Shown one piece after another: positions 33,093-42,105 of a DNA stretch of 64,000 nucleotides (positions are counted from its first letter, which is position 1; every line of letters starts with the position of its first letter). The position numbers and the translations under genes were made by a program. The stretch covers positions 186,001-250,000 of the forward strand of contig NZ_NPKR01000003.1 in NCBI RefSeq assembly GCF_008329535.1, written 5' to 3'. The notes under the pieces were generated by a model. The model worked only from the letters and a program-made list of their open reading frames with translations, did not search any database and was not told the DNA's origin. The DNA comes from Mycolicibacterium sp. P1-18. Lineage in GTDB: Bacteria; Actinomycetota; Actinomycetes; Mycobacteriales; Mycobacteriaceae.

Positions 33093-33539
33093 TCAGGCCA
33101 ATAGAATCGAATCATCCTCGATCACAATGCTCTTGGGCTCCAACGGCTTGGAGGCTGGGCCGTTCGCCACAGTGCCGTCGAGGTTGAACTTGCTGCCATG
33201 GCATGGGCAGTCGATGGTGCCGTCGGCGATCTTCGACACGCTGCATCCTGCGTGGGTACAGACTGCCGAGAACCCATTGAAGACGCCCGCCGAGGGCTGG
33301 GTGAGCACGACGCCGTCGACGATCAGCCCCGATCCGACGGGGACGTCGGACGTCGTGGCGAGCGCGGTGCCCGACGGCTCCCGCACCGTCGCATCGGCTG
33401 GCGATCCGCCGTCAGGTGGCGGCGTCGGCGCCTTGCCGTAGGTGGTGCAGGCACTGAGGACCGCGGCGGTCAGGACGGTGCCGCCGCTGATGATGGCGGT
33501 CTTGCGTGAGATGACGAATTCGTCGTCGTGCATGTCCAT
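33093..33539 (-). CDS. exported Rieske 2Fe-2S protein
   Basis: A 148-residue protein with a signal region ISRKTAIISGGTVLTAAVLSAC, a lipobox LSAC at Cys31 and an SRK start that resembles a Tat signal. The Rieske cluster ligands are C94-T-H96 and C111-P-C113-H114, with C99 and C113 able to form the usual disulfide; the second motif is CPCHGSKFNLDG. It should carry single electrons on the outer face of the membrane. GAAGGAGA precedes the ATG at 33539. It is the last gene of a three-gene unit behind a DUF6529-type membrane protein and an exported protein. Confidence 0.88.
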   Translation of the reverse strand: MDMHDDEFVISRKTAIISGGTVLTAAVLSACTTYGKAPTPPPDGGSPADATVREPSGTALATTSDVPVGSGLIVDGVVLTQPSAGVFNGFSAVCTHAGCSVSKIADGTIDCPCHGSKFNLDGTVANGPASKPLEPKSIVIEDDSILLA

Positions 33540-33546
33540 TTCTCCT

Positions 33547-34182
33547 TCAGAACTTAAGGCCGTTGGCCAGGAAGAACCACAACGCCGAGGTGAGCCAGAC
33601 ATACACCAGGCCGAAGAACAGCAACCCGCCTGCGATGGGAATGACCCAGCCCGGCAATCCCTTCCGGGTCAACAGCAGCATCTTGGTCACGAACACGCCG
33701 TAGAACAGGCAGCCGAACAGTGAGTGGAACAACACCCGGTCGTCGGAATGCTGAAATCCGAGCGCGTAGAGGCAGTGAACCGCGACCGGGATGCTGAGCA
33801 ATACCGCAATCCGCCCCGACCACACGTGCGCGGTACTCATCCAGGACTGCGACCGAACGCTCGGAATCAACCGGTACATCACGAACGCGGACAGCAGCTG
33901 AAACAGCGCCAGCGTGACCACGAGCGTCGACAGCCACGCCTTGGCGGCGGTTCCGCTGGAGAACCCGGCGACACTCACCGCGAAGAACCGCGGGGCGTGC
34001 AACGAACCAAACGCCCCGAGTGCGACTGCGACCAGGGCGCCGACGAGCACGGTCAGCAGCACCGCCACCGCGCCCGCTGAAGTCGAGGGCGCAGGCGTGA
34101 CGGGACTGTGGGGCACCGTGGGGTCCACGAGCACAGGCGCGGCAACGGTGGGGTCGGTGTGGGAAACGACGGGGTCAGACAT
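33547..34182 (-). CDS. DUF6529-type cytochrome b561-like membrane protein
   Basis: A 211-residue membrane protein. After a Pro/Thr-rich N-terminus of about 35 residues come some five hydrophobic helices. Histidines in STAHVWSGRIAVLLSIPVAVHCLYALGF and RVLFHSLFGCLFYGVFVTKM are placed like heme or quinone ligands in cytochrome b561-like proteins; the pattern fits the DUF6529 family. Flanking a Rieske protein, it could pass electrons across the membrane (inference). It overlaps the upstream exported gene by eight bases and is seven bases before the Rieske ATG, so all three are co-transcribed. Confidence 0.8.
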   Translation of the reverse strand: MSDPVVSHTDPTVAAPVLVDPTVPHSPVTPAPSTSAGAVAVLLTVLVGALVAVALGAFGSLHAPRFFAVSVAGFSSGTAAKAWLSTLVVTLALFQLLSAFVMYRLIPSVRSQSWMSTAHVWSGRIAVLLSIPVAVHCLYALGFQHSDDRVLFHSLFGCLFYGVFVTKMLLLTRKGLPGWVIPIAGGLLFFGLVYVWLTSALWFFLANGLKF

Positions 34183-34660
34183 CGTTGGCCCCCTTGACCT
34201 TCGACGCCGTATAGGTCCAGTGCGCATCGCCGATGGACAGCTCACCCACGACGGTGTCGTTCGCCTGGTGGCGGCCGGCGACCCTGCTGGTGCCGTCAGC
34301 GCTGGTCATCGAGAGCGCGCCGCCGACGGCGGTGCCGGAGACCCATTCCTCGATCCCGCTGTTGTCGCACGCATAGGCGGTGGCGCGGGTGGCGTTGACC
34401 TTGATGTCCAAGGTCAGAGTTCCGGTGCGGGTGGGGATGTCGGCGTGAAAGGCGGCCTTCGCAGGGAACGGCACGGGAGCCGGCGCGATCGGCAGGCGTG
34501 GCGTGGACGGCGTGACCGTCGACGAGCCCACCCCAGCCGCCGGCGGCTGCGGTGCAGCCGAGGGCGCGTCTTCGGCCAGGTTGACGGAAAACACTCCGAT
34601 GCCCAGCACGGCGGCCGCGACCAGGGTGAGGATCGGGCCCTTACTCGCAATTCTTGTCAT
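34175..34660 (-). CDS. exported protein of unknown function, redox operon lead gene
   Basis: A 161-residue protein with a single N-terminal hydrophobic segment (ILTLVAAAVLGIGVFSVNLA, residues 9-28), a Pro/Ala-rich linker to about residue 65, and a beta-rich C-terminal domain (FHADIPTRTGTLTLDIKVNATRATAYACDNSGIEEW). It is probably a secreted or membrane-anchored domain with one cysteine in ACDNSG. I do not recognise the family. It starts the operon with the DUF6529-like and Rieske genes and is divergent from the ThrE exporter gene. Confidence 0.7.
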   Translation of the reverse strand: MTRIASKGPILTLVAAAVLGIGVFSVNLAEDAPSAAPQPPAAGVGSSTVTPSTPRLPIAPAPVPFPAKAAFHADIPTRTGTLTLDIKVNATRATAYACDNSGIEEWVSGTAVGGALSMTSADGTSRVAGRHQANDTVVGELSIGDAHWTYTASKVKGANDV

Positions 34661-34806
34661 GGGGACAGCCTGGGGATCCGCGACATCCGCTACATGGAGG
34701 ATGTCTGGAGATTGCGGGGAGATCGGCGGCGCGTCGAGGTCGGCCCGCTCCACCGCTCTCGAAGCCCCATTAGGGGGGCGGACGATCACCGGTCACAATC
34801 ACTCGG

Positions 34807-36096
34807 GTGAGTGATGACGAGCAGCCGAGCGAGGTACGCCGTGGCTTCCTGCGGTCGATTCGCAAGGAGGTGCCGCAGCCGCTGACCGGCGGGCCGGTCG
34901 ACGGGCACGCCGAGGTCGCCGCGATGCTCCGAGAGCTAGGCATCGCGTTGATCGAGTGCGAGCAGCCGACCCATCAGGTGGAAGCACGTCTGAAGGCGAT
35001 CGCCAAGCACTACACCGATGAGAAGGTCCGCATCGTCGTGTTTCCGACCGCGCTGGTGGTGCAGGTGGGCACGGTCGCCTACGAGGTCGAGACGGTCGTG
35101 CGACCGACGACGCAGCTCGACCTCGCGGGCCGCGTCGACGCCATCGCCGAACTGGCCGAGGCCGGCGCCATCACCCCGGCCGACGCCGTCCGCGAGGCCG
35201 CCGCCGCGAGGTCGATGCCGCCAAGGTTTGGCCCGGTCGTCACCGTGATCGGCTACACGATCACCACGCTGGGCTTCGGCATGGTGATCAACCCGACCTG
35301 GGCGTCGCTGTGGGGTTACGTGTTCCTCGGCGCCGTGGTCGGTGCCATCGTGATGATGGGCCGGCCGTTCCCCACGCTGAATCCGATTCTTCCGACGTTC
35401 GCCGCGGCTGTGGTGACCCTTCTGGCAGCGGGATTCGTCGCCGACGCCGCGAACGACGGTCTGCTGCGGGTGATCAGCCCGCCGCTGGTGGCGATGCTGC
35501 CAGGCCTGGCGTTGACGATCGGCGCCATGGAACTCGCCAGTGGCCAAATGATGAGCGGCGCGACCCGGCTGATCTACGGCGTCACGCAGTTGGGCCTCCT
35601 CGTCTTCGGCGTGGGACTCGGCATCCACCTCGGCGCGGACCTGACGCCGCAGCAGCCGTCAGCGCAGATGGGCGGCTGGTCGCTGTACGTCGCCATCTTG
35701 GTGATCGCGGTCGGGCTGTACATCTACCTGTCGGCACCGAAGGGCTCGTTGGCGTGGCTGATCCTCGCCGTCGCCGTGGCGCTGATCGGCCAGAAGATCG
35801 GCGGCCTGTTCCTGTCGCCAACGCACTCCGGCGCGGTCGGCGCGTTCCTGGTGGTGCCGTTCGCGATGCTGACGGCCCGAATCAAGACGTCGCCTTCGGC
35901 GATCGTGATGATGCTCGCGGCGTTCTGGGCGCTGGTCCCGGGCGCACTGAGCTTCGAGACGCTGGGCGAGGCCGCCGCCGGGGAGGGTGACGTCCTGACC
36001 CTGGGCACGGCAGTCGCGGCGATCTTCTCGATCGCCCTCGGCACACTGGTCGGATGGAGCGTGTTCGGGACGATCAACGGTCGGCTGCGGCGCTGA
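34807..36096 (+). CDS. threonine/serine exporter-family (ThrE-type) membrane protein
   Basis: A 429-residue fused exporter. The N-terminal half (residues about 30-150: AAMLRELGIALIECEQPTHQVEARLKAIAKHY, VVFPTALVVQVG) is the ThrE/YjjP cytoplasmic-catalytic-like domain, followed by about ten hydrophobic helices; the second half (MGGWSLYVAILVIAVGLYIYLSAP onwards) is the YjjB-like domain. Family members export threonine and serine. It starts with GTG, is divergent from the Rieske operon, and converges on the SDR remnant. The substrate assignment comes from the family only. Confidence 0.85.
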   Translation: MSDDEQPSEVRRGFLRSIRKEVPQPLTGGPVDGHAEVAAMLRELGIALIECEQPTHQVEARLKAIAKHYTDEKVRIVVFPTALVVQVGTVAYEVETVVRPTTQLDLAGRVDAIAELAEAGAITPADAVREAAAARSMPPRFGPVVTVIGYTITTLGFGMVINPTWASLWGYVFLGAVVGAIVMMGRPFPTLNPILPTFAAAVVTLLAAGFVADAANDGLLRVISPPLVAMLPGLALTIGAMELASGQMMSGATRLIYGVTQLGLLVFGVGLGIHLGADLTPQQPSAQMGGWSLYVAILVIAVGLYIYLSAPKGSLAWLILAVAVALIGQKIGGLFLSPTHSGAVGAFLVVPFAMLTARIKTSPSAIVMMLAAFWALVPGALSFETLGEAAAGEGDVLTLGTAVAAIFSIALGTLVGWSVFGTINGRLRR

Positions 36097-36113
36097 CACG
36101 TCCTGTCACACGA

Positions 36114-36335
36114 CTACCGGTGGACGTTGGCGGCGACGGCATCGCTGATGGGGACGTCGCGCAGTATCACCCGATCCAGGCCGCTCCTCGTCAGCTTGAC
36201 GTCGGCGTCCTTCTTCACCCGGATGTAGTGCTCGAAGCCCTCGCCCTCGTCACGTTCACGCCACGCCTCGGGGAAGACCGACACCAGGACGAAGCGCCGT
36301 ACCCCGGCGTACTTGGCGCCGCCGATCGCGGCCAT
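36114..36335 (-). pseudogene. remnant of an NAD(P)-binding SDR-like (NmrA/YwnB type) gene
   Basis: A 73-codon open frame reads GGAKYAGVRRFVLVSVFPEAWRERDEGEGFEHYIRVKKDADVKLTRSGLDRVILRD. The VRRFVLVSVFPEAW, GFEHYxxxKKxADVxL and LDxVILR stretches are the middle of atypical SDRs that normally have an N-terminal Rossmann motif of about 90 residues and a C-terminal part of about 60. Both are missing, and the expected LRP after VILR has diverged to VILRD. It lies between the ThrE-type and S9 peptidase genes with six bases to the latter. It is best read as a decaying fragment, not a working enzyme. Confidence 0.65.
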
Positions 36336-36341
36336 GCGTCC

Positions 36342-38333
36342 TCACAGATTCTCGACGGGCACGGGTGCGATGTGCTCGGCCTCGGGAAGCTCGAAACCGA
36401 ATACCTGTGCATAGAAGGACAACTCGGAGTCCAGTGCTCGGCGAATGTTCGCCGCTTGCCGGAACCCGTGCTGCTCGCCCTCGAAGGCCACGTACGCCAC
36501 CGGCACTCCCTTCGTGCGCAGCGCGTCGACGATCATCTCGGCCTGGTTGGGTGGCACCACCTCGTCTTCGAGACCCTGCAGCACGATCAGCGGTCGGTCG
36601 AAGCCGTCGACGTGGTGAATCGGTGAACGTTCGACGTAGAGATCGCGTCGGGCGGGGTACGGGCCGATCAGGCCGTCGAGGTAACGGCTCTCGAACTTGT
36701 GGGTCTCGGTGGCGAGCGCCTCGAGGTCGGCCACCCCGTAGTGGCTTGCACCAGCCGCGAACGTGTCCCGGAAGGCGAGGGCTGCCAGCGTCGTGTAACC
36801 GCCCGCGGAGCCGCCCCGAATGCAGAGCCTGGTCGGGTCGACGCGGCCCTGTTCGCCCAACCACCGGGCCGCTGCCTCACAGTCGTCGACGTCGACGACT
36901 CCCCACTGGCTGCGAAGCTGGTTGCGATAGGCCCGGCCATAGCCGGTGGAGCCGCCGTAGTTGACGTCCACCACGGCGAAGCCCCGGCTGGTCCAGTACT
37001 GCGTACCCAGTTGCAGCATCGGCCGCGCAGCGCTGGTCGGGCCGCCATGGATCAGCACGAGCAGCGGCGGAAGCTCGCCGGGCTCGGCGGTCACGTCGGG
37101 GTTGGTGGGCGGATAGAAGAGAGCGTGGGCGGTGCGCCCGCCGCTCGTCGGGAACGAGATGGGTTCCGGCCGGGAAAACCACCCCTCGGAGAGCCCGAGA
37201 TCCCGTGGTGCACGCAGTATCTCGGTGGCGGTGACCGCACCTTCGGCGTCGACGCGCACCGACACCACGGCCGGTTCGGTGACGGCAGATGCGCCGACGA
37301 ATACCACGCGGTCGCCGTCGGCCTGGATCGAGCCGAACGACGTGTAGGGCACGTCGAGGTCGACCACGCTCCCATCGGCGAGGCGGATCGCCAAGAACCC
37401 GAGCCCGTTGCGTGCCGAGGTGAAGACGGTGCGCCCCCTCGACAGAAAGGCGTAGCTGGACTGACCGAAGACCCACTGGGGTCCGCCAATTTCGGCGTCG
37501 GCCGTCACGACGGCCTCGACGTCGTCCGAGCCGGGCACCCAGCGGTAGAGGTTCCACCAGTTCGACCGGTCGGAGATGAACCACAGCGAACCGTCGTCGG
37601 CCCAACGAGGTTCGCTGACCGACTCGCCCGCGCCCGTACCGCCGGGCCCCGCGTCCGGGTGGCCTGCCACCACCGTGGCGTGGCTCACCAGCGGACCGGT
37701 CTCGGTGGCCCGCAGATCGGCGACGCACAGCTCGGTGCCGTCCCAGGGCATGTCGGGGTGCGACCACTGCAGCCAGCACAGTCGCGCGCCATCCGGCGAG
37801 ACCCGGGGGTCGGAGACGAAGTCGGGCCCGGACACCAGCACCCTGGGGGCGAGCTGCCCCGTGGCGTCGAGCACGACGATCTCGTTCACGACCTGGGCGG
37901 GGCCGCCGCCGGCGGGATGGTGCTCCCGCACGACCAGCGCCCACCGGCCGTCCGCCGTGACGCGTCCGTCGGCCCAGCGATCACCGCGGGGCACCTCGGG
38001 CTCGGGGGTCACCGGTTCGGGTGCCGCCGGCGCGGTCACCGTGTAGAGGCGTTGGTCGGCCCAGTCGGCGAACCACACGGTGTCCTCGGTGACCCACCAC
38101 GCGCCGCCGCCGTACTCGTGGACGGCGGTGCGGGCATTGACCCCCGCAGGCAACACGTCGACGGCCGGCCCGTCACCCGTGCGTTGGACCAGCTGGGTGC
38201 GTCCGCCCTCCTCGGGCCGTTGCTCGGCCCAGGTCACGGTGTCACCGTGCACGCTGACGCTGCCGAGTCCGGCAGCGGCACGCACGACGAGCTCGGAGGT
38301 GATGGGGGTGGGCCACGAGCCAAAGGTCGCCAT
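36342..38333 (-). CDS. S9-family prolyl oligopeptidase-like peptidase
   Basis: A 663-residue serine peptidase. Residues 1-390 form a beta-propeller-like domain (repeated SVSVHGDTVTWAEQRPE, RWADGRVTADGRWALVV, VSEPRWADDGSLWFISDRSNWWNLYRW), and residues about 400-660 the catalytic alpha/beta domain. The nucleophile is the Ser in IRGGSAGGYTTLAAL, the acid is in GLEDEVVPPNQAE and the His in GEQHGFRQ; LIHGGPTSAARP is the oxyanion loop. It cleaves short peptides, probably in the cytoplasm. The ATG at 38333 is used because the longer frame crosses the upstream LLM gene. Confidence 0.9.
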   Translation of the reverse strand: MATFGSWPTPITSELVVRAAAGLGSVSVHGDTVTWAEQRPEEGGRTQLVQRTGDGPAVDVLPAGVNARTAVHEYGGGAWWVTEDTVWFADWADQRLYTVTAPAAPEPVTPEPEVPRGDRWADGRVTADGRWALVVREHHPAGGGPAQVVNEIVVLDATGQLAPRVLVSGPDFVSDPRVSPDGARLCWLQWSHPDMPWDGTELCVADLRATETGPLVSHATVVAGHPDAGPGGTGAGESVSEPRWADDGSLWFISDRSNWWNLYRWVPGSDDVEAVVTADAEIGGPQWVFGQSSYAFLSRGRTVFTSARNGLGFLAIRLADGSVVDLDVPYTSFGSIQADGDRVVFVGASAVTEPAVVSVRVDAEGAVTATEILRAPRDLGLSEGWFSRPEPISFPTSGGRTAHALFYPPTNPDVTAEPGELPPLLVLIHGGPTSAARPMLQLGTQYWTSRGFAVVDVNYGGSTGYGRAYRNQLRSQWGVVDVDDCEAAARWLGEQGRVDPTRLCIRGGSAGGYTTLAALAFRDTFAAGASHYGVADLEALATETHKFESRYLDGLIGPYPARRDLYVERSPIHHVDGFDRPLIVLQGLEDEVVPPNQAEMIVDALRTKGVPVAYVAFEGEQHGFRQAANIRRALDSELSFYAQVFGFELPEAEHIAPVPVENL

Positions 38334-38370
38334 GAGACCCGAGCTTATGACTCGATCAATTGGCCGGCCT

Positions 38371-39411
38371 TCAACCCGTGGGCAGTCCCTTGAAATTCGG
38401 CTCCCATCCCAGTTCCGGGGCCACGTAGCGGGCAAACGACTCGAGGATGTGGAGATTCAGCTCCACCCCGAGCTGGCTTGGGATCGTGAGCATCAGCGTG
38501 TCAGCCGACTGGACCGCGGCGTCCGCCTTCAGTTGCTCGACGAGGACGTCGGGTTCGGCGGCGTAGGTCTTGCCGAAGGTCGACCGGAATCCGTCGATGA
38601 CGCCGACCTGGTCTGCCGAATCGTCTCCCCGCGGACCGAAGTAGCGCCGGTCCAGATCCGTAACCAACGGGAAGATGCTGCGGCTCACCGAGACTCGCGG
38701 AGGTCGCGGGTGAGCTGCCTCGACCCATGCCGCACGGAACTGGTCGATCTGCTCAGCCTGCAGGTCTGCGAAGGAATCCCCGGTGGCCTCGGTCAGCAGC
38801 GTCGAACTCATCAGGTTGACGCCTGCCGTGCCCGCCCATCTCGCGGTCTCCCGCGATGCGGCGCCCCACCAAATGCGATCGGCCAGTCCAGCCGAGTGCG
38901 GCTCGATGCGCAGCTTCCCGACTCGGCCGAACTGTTGGGGATCGGCGTCGGCGAAGCCTTCACCGCGGACGGCTCGCAGGAACAGGTCGAACTTGTCCCG
39001 GGCAATGTCGGCGCCACGGGGATCCGTGGAACCGGTGTAACCGAAGGCCTCCCACCCGCGTAGCGCCGGCTCGGGCGACCCGCGACTGACTCCGAGCGCC
39101 ACCCGCCCCTCGGAGAGCAGGTCGAGCGCGGCCGCCTCCTCGGCGAGGTGCAGCGGGTTCTCATACCGCATGTCGATGACACCGGTACCGACCTCGATCC
39201 GCTGGGTACGGGCGGCGATCGCAGCAAGCAGCGGCATGGGCGCGGCGGACTGCCGGGCGAAGTGGTGAACGCGAAAGTATGCGCCGTTGACGCCTAGCTC
39301 GTCGGCACCCGTCGCGATGTCGACTGCATCGCGCAGCATGTCACCGGCATCGGGCCCGCCGGACCCGCCGGACGCGTAATGCCCGAAGCTCAGAAATCCA
39401 AAGGCCTTCAC
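38371..39411 (-). CDS. LLM-class flavin/F420-dependent oxidoreductase
   Basis: A 346-residue bacterial-luciferase-like TIM-barrel enzyme. It opens FGFLSFGHYASG, and has GVNGAYFRVHHFARQSAAPMPLLAAIAARTQRIEVGTGVIDMRYENPLHLAEEAAALDLLSEGRVALGVSRGSPE, the typical block (residues about 38-113). It would oxidise a small substrate with FMNH2 and oxygen, or transfer hydride to F420; the YENPLHLAEEAAALDLLS pattern does not decide this. The gene is 37 bases upstream of the S9 peptidase and is divergent from the ThiD-type gene. Confidence 0.85.
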   Translation of the reverse strand: MKAFGFLSFGHYASGGSGGPDAGDMLRDAVDIATGADELGVNGAYFRVHHFARQSAAPMPLLAAIAARTQRIEVGTGVIDMRYENPLHLAEEAAALDLLSEGRVALGVSRGSPEPALRGWEAFGYTGSTDPRGADIARDKFDLFLRAVRGEGFADADPQQFGRVGKLRIEPHSAGLADRIWWGAASRETARWAGTAGVNLMSSTLLTEATGDSFADLQAEQIDQFRAAWVEAAHPRPPRVSVSRSIFPLVTDLDRRYFGPRGDDSADQVGVIDGFRSTFGKTYAAEPDVLVEQLKADAAVQSADTLMLTIPSQLGVELNLHILESFARYVAPELGWEPNFKGLPTG

Positions 39412-39514
39412 AGCACCGCAAACCTCATCCGCCGTTCAGGTATTCCCGGGGCCGAGCATCCGACAGCCGACGCCCGCCGCAACCGGTTCGGCATTCTTTG
39501 CAAGACTGCTACCC

Positions 39515-40360
39515 ATGGCCGACGCTCACGACCTCCCACTGGCTGCACCGGGACGGACCCCGCGTCGAGTCATGACCATCGCCGGCTCCGATTCGGGCGG
39601 CAGCGCTGGCCTGCAGGCCGACATGCGGACGTTCGCAATGCTGGGTGTACATGGCTGCGCCGCATTGACAGCCGTCACGGTTCAGAACTCGTTGGGCGTC
39701 AAGGCCTTTCACGAAGTCCCGACCGACATCGTCGCAGGGCAGATCAGCGCGGTGGCGTCCGACATCGGCATCGAGGCCGCCAAGACCGGCATGCTTGCGT
39801 CCAGCGCCATCATCAGGACGATCGTGGCTACGTGGAGGTCCGAGGGGCTCGACGGCACCGTCCCGCTGGTGGTCGACCCGGTATGTGCGTCCAACGTCGG
39901 TGAACCACTACTGCACCCCGACGCGCTGGACGACATGCGTGACGATTTGATCCCACTCGCCACGCTGGTGACGCCCAACCTCGACGAGGTGCGACTGTTG
40001 GTCGGCATCGACGTCGTCGACGACACGACCCAACGCGAGGCCGCCAGGGCCCTACACGCACTGGGGCCGCAATGGGCGCTCGTCAAGGGTGGCCACCTGC
40101 GCACCTCGCAGACCAGCTCCGACCTGCTCTTCGACGGCGCCGACTTCCACCAGTTCGCCGCCGACCGGGTGGACACCCCCCACGATCACGGTGCCGGCGA
40201 CACTCTTGCCGCGGCGATCACCGCCGCCCTGGCTCACGGCTACGCGGTTCCCGAGGCCGTCGGTTTCGCGAAGCTCTGGGTTACCGAGTGCATCCGCGCC
40301 GCCTATCCGCTCGGCCGAGGCCACGGCCCCGTCAACGGCATGGCCAGATTGTTGCGCTGA
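39515..40360 (+). CDS. thiD: ThiD-type hydroxymethylpyrimidine (phospho)kinase
   Basis: A 281-residue ribokinase-fold enzyme. The N-terminal substrate motif [39 protein letters not shown] is at residues 20-58, [11 protein letters not shown] follows, [15 protein letters not shown] near 121-136, and the anion-hole and base segment is [13 protein letters not shown] near 223-235. ThiD phosphorylates HMP and HMP-P for thiamine synthesis. No other thi gene is adjacent, so this may be a second copy or a salvage kinase. Nearby genes encode two TPP enzymes (kdc 40405 and alsS 47081), for which extra thiamine capacity would make sense (inference). Confidence 0.88.
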   Translation: MADAHDLPLAAPGRTPRRVMTIAGSDSGGSAGLQADMRTFAMLGVHGCAALTAVTVQNSLGVKAFHEVPTDIVAGQISAVASDIGIEAAKTGMLASSAIIRTIVATWRSEGLDGTVPLVVDPVCASNVGEPLLHPDALDDMRDDLIPLATLVTPNLDEVRLLVGIDVVDDTTQREAARALHALGPQWALVKGGHLRTSQTSSDLLFDGADFHQFAADRVDTPHDHGAGDTLAAAITAALAHGYAVPEAVGFAKLWVTECIRAAYPLGRGHGPVNGMARLLR

Positions 40361-40404
40361 GACGCACGGCGCTCTAGACGCGGCATCCGCTCTCGCACTC
40401 GTGT

Positions 40405-42054
40405 CTAGCCCGTGTTGTAGAGCGTCTTGACGTTCTCGTGCAGCTTCTGGACGAGCGGGGGCACCTCGTAGGTTCCCGTCATCACCTCGACGTACGCAGC
40501 GCGGGTGCCCTCGGCGGCGGTGGCGAGGGCCGCGTCGAGTTCGGCGCACGTGTTCACCCGCGGGGTGAACCAGTCGTCGCATCCCAGTGCATGCGGAAGT
40601 TCGGTGTAGTTCCACGGCGCGACGTCGTTGTAGGCGATGTCGGGGTCGGTGCACAGCATCCGCTCGATGAGGTAACCGTTGTTGTTGAGCACGAAGATGA
40701 TCGGCTTCAATCCGAGGCGGTGGAACTGGCCGATCTCTTGTGCCGTCAGCTGGTGGGAGCCTTCGCCGGTGAACAAAACCAGCCGCCGGTCCGGCGCGGC
40801 GACGGCCGCCCCCAATGCTGCCGGGGTGGCCCATCCGATGGCGCCCCACAGGGTCTGGTTGTGGAACCGTGCACCGCGCGGGAGCCGTGCGAACGCCAAT
40901 CCCATGGAGCACGTGCCGGTTTCGGCGATGACGATGTCGTCGGGCCGCAAGAAGTCAGCCCATCGCGGGTACAGCGCGTCCGCGGTGATCGGATCGGCAC
41001 CGGAGCCGGATACCGGACCGAGTTGCTCTGGCCGGGGACCACCGCGTTGACGGGTGCTCCACGACCGCCCGGCGAGCGCGCGGAGGAGGTCGGCCATCTC
41101 GACGCCCTGGTAGACGGTCGACCCCACCCGCGTGCTGTGAAGGTCGACCTTGACGATCTTGTCGGGGTCGAGATTGGAGGTGAAGGCGCCGGTGTTGAAG
41201 TCGGTCGCCATCGTGCCGAACGCCACGACGACGTCGCACGTCTCGACGAACTCGCGGACCGCCGGGTCCATGAGTTGGCCGTCGTACATGCCGACGTAGT
41301 TGGGGTGGTCCTCTTCGAGAACGGACTTGTCGGCGAACATGGTCGCGAACGGAAGATCCGCCGCCTCGACGAACTGCCGAGCCACCTCGCGCAGACCCAA
41401 TCTGTCCAACAGGATTCCGGGCAGGACGCACGCCGTCGACGCGGCCTCCAACGCACCGACCACGGCGTCGGTCGCGGCTGCCAGCGCGGTCGAATCACTG
41501 ACGGGCAAGGGCAAGGGGTCCGACTGCGCGACAATCGGGGCGTCGACGACGTCGGAGGGCAGGGCCATGTACACGGGGCGACGGTTGTAGAGGGCTTCGG
41601 CGATCAGGCGTTCGGTTTCGGCGACGGCGTTGGCCGGGGTGATGATCGCGCTGGCGCCGGTGACGGTGTCGGCCATCGAACGAAACAAGTCGAACTGTCC
41701 GTTGCCGAGGGTGTGATGCACCAGCGACCGGTTGGCTTGGGTGGCCCGGGTGGGCATGCCGACGAGGTGGAAGACCGGCAGGTTCTCGGCGTAGGAGCCG
41801 GCGACCGCGCTGATCGCACTGAGTTCCCCTACCCCGTAGGTGGTGGTGACTGCACCCACGCCCTTCACACGGGCGTACCCGTCGGCGGCATAGCCGGCGT
41901 TGAGTTCGTTGCAGCAGCCGATCCAGCTGACGTCTTGATGCGCGACGATGGCGTCGTGCAGGGGGAACGCGTAATCCCCTGGCACTCCGAAGACGTCGTT
42001 GACACCCACGTCGTGGAGCCTGCCGAGGATGTACTCGATGACGGTGACGCTCAT
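40405..42054 (-). CDS. kdc: alpha-keto acid decarboxylase (TPP-dependent)
   Basis: A 549-residue thiamine-diphosphate enzyme of the pyruvate/indolepyruvate decarboxylase branch. It begins VTVIEYILGRLHDVGVNDVFGVPGDYAFPLHDAI, has the cofactor-activating Glu50 in CCNELNAGYAADGYAR, and the TPP-Mg motif GEGSHQLTAQEIGQFHRLGLKPIIFVLNNNGY near residues 430-460. It would convert 2-oxo acids (branched-chain or aromatic) into aldehydes. The ATG 42054 follows AAGGAAG. It is the last gene of the UbiX-UbiD-flavin reductase cluster, 51 bases after the reductase. The actual substrate is unknown; the mycobacterial Kdc works on branched-chain and phenylpyruvic acids. Confidence 0.88.
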   Translation of the reverse strand: MSVTVIEYILGRLHDVGVNDVFGVPGDYAFPLHDAIVAHQDVSWIGCCNELNAGYAADGYARVKGVGAVTTTYGVGELSAISAVAGSYAENLPVFHLVGMPTRATQANRSLVHHTLGNGQFDLFRSMADTVTGASAIITPANAVAETERLIAEALYNRRPVYMALPSDVVDAPIVAQSDPLPLPVSDSTALAAATDAVVGALEAASTACVLPGILLDRLGLREVARQFVEAADLPFATMFADKSVLEEDHPNYVGMYDGQLMDPAVREFVETCDVVVAFGTMATDFNTGAFTSNLDPDKIVKVDLHSTRVGSTVYQGVEMADLLRALAGRSWSTRQRGGPRPEQLGPVSGSGADPITADALYPRWADFLRPDDIVIAETGTCSMGLAFARLPRGARFHNQTLWGAIGWATPAALGAAVAAPDRRLVLFTGEGSHQLTAQEIGQFHRLGLKPIIFVLNNNGYLIERMLCTDPDIAYNDVAPWNYTELPHALGCDDWFTPRVNTCAELDAALATAAEGTRAAYVEVMTGTYEVPPLVQKLHENVKTLYNTG

Positions 42055-42105
42055 CCGGTTTCTTCCTTCTCTCATCGTTCGACGCACACCGGCCTTCCGG
42101 CGGGG

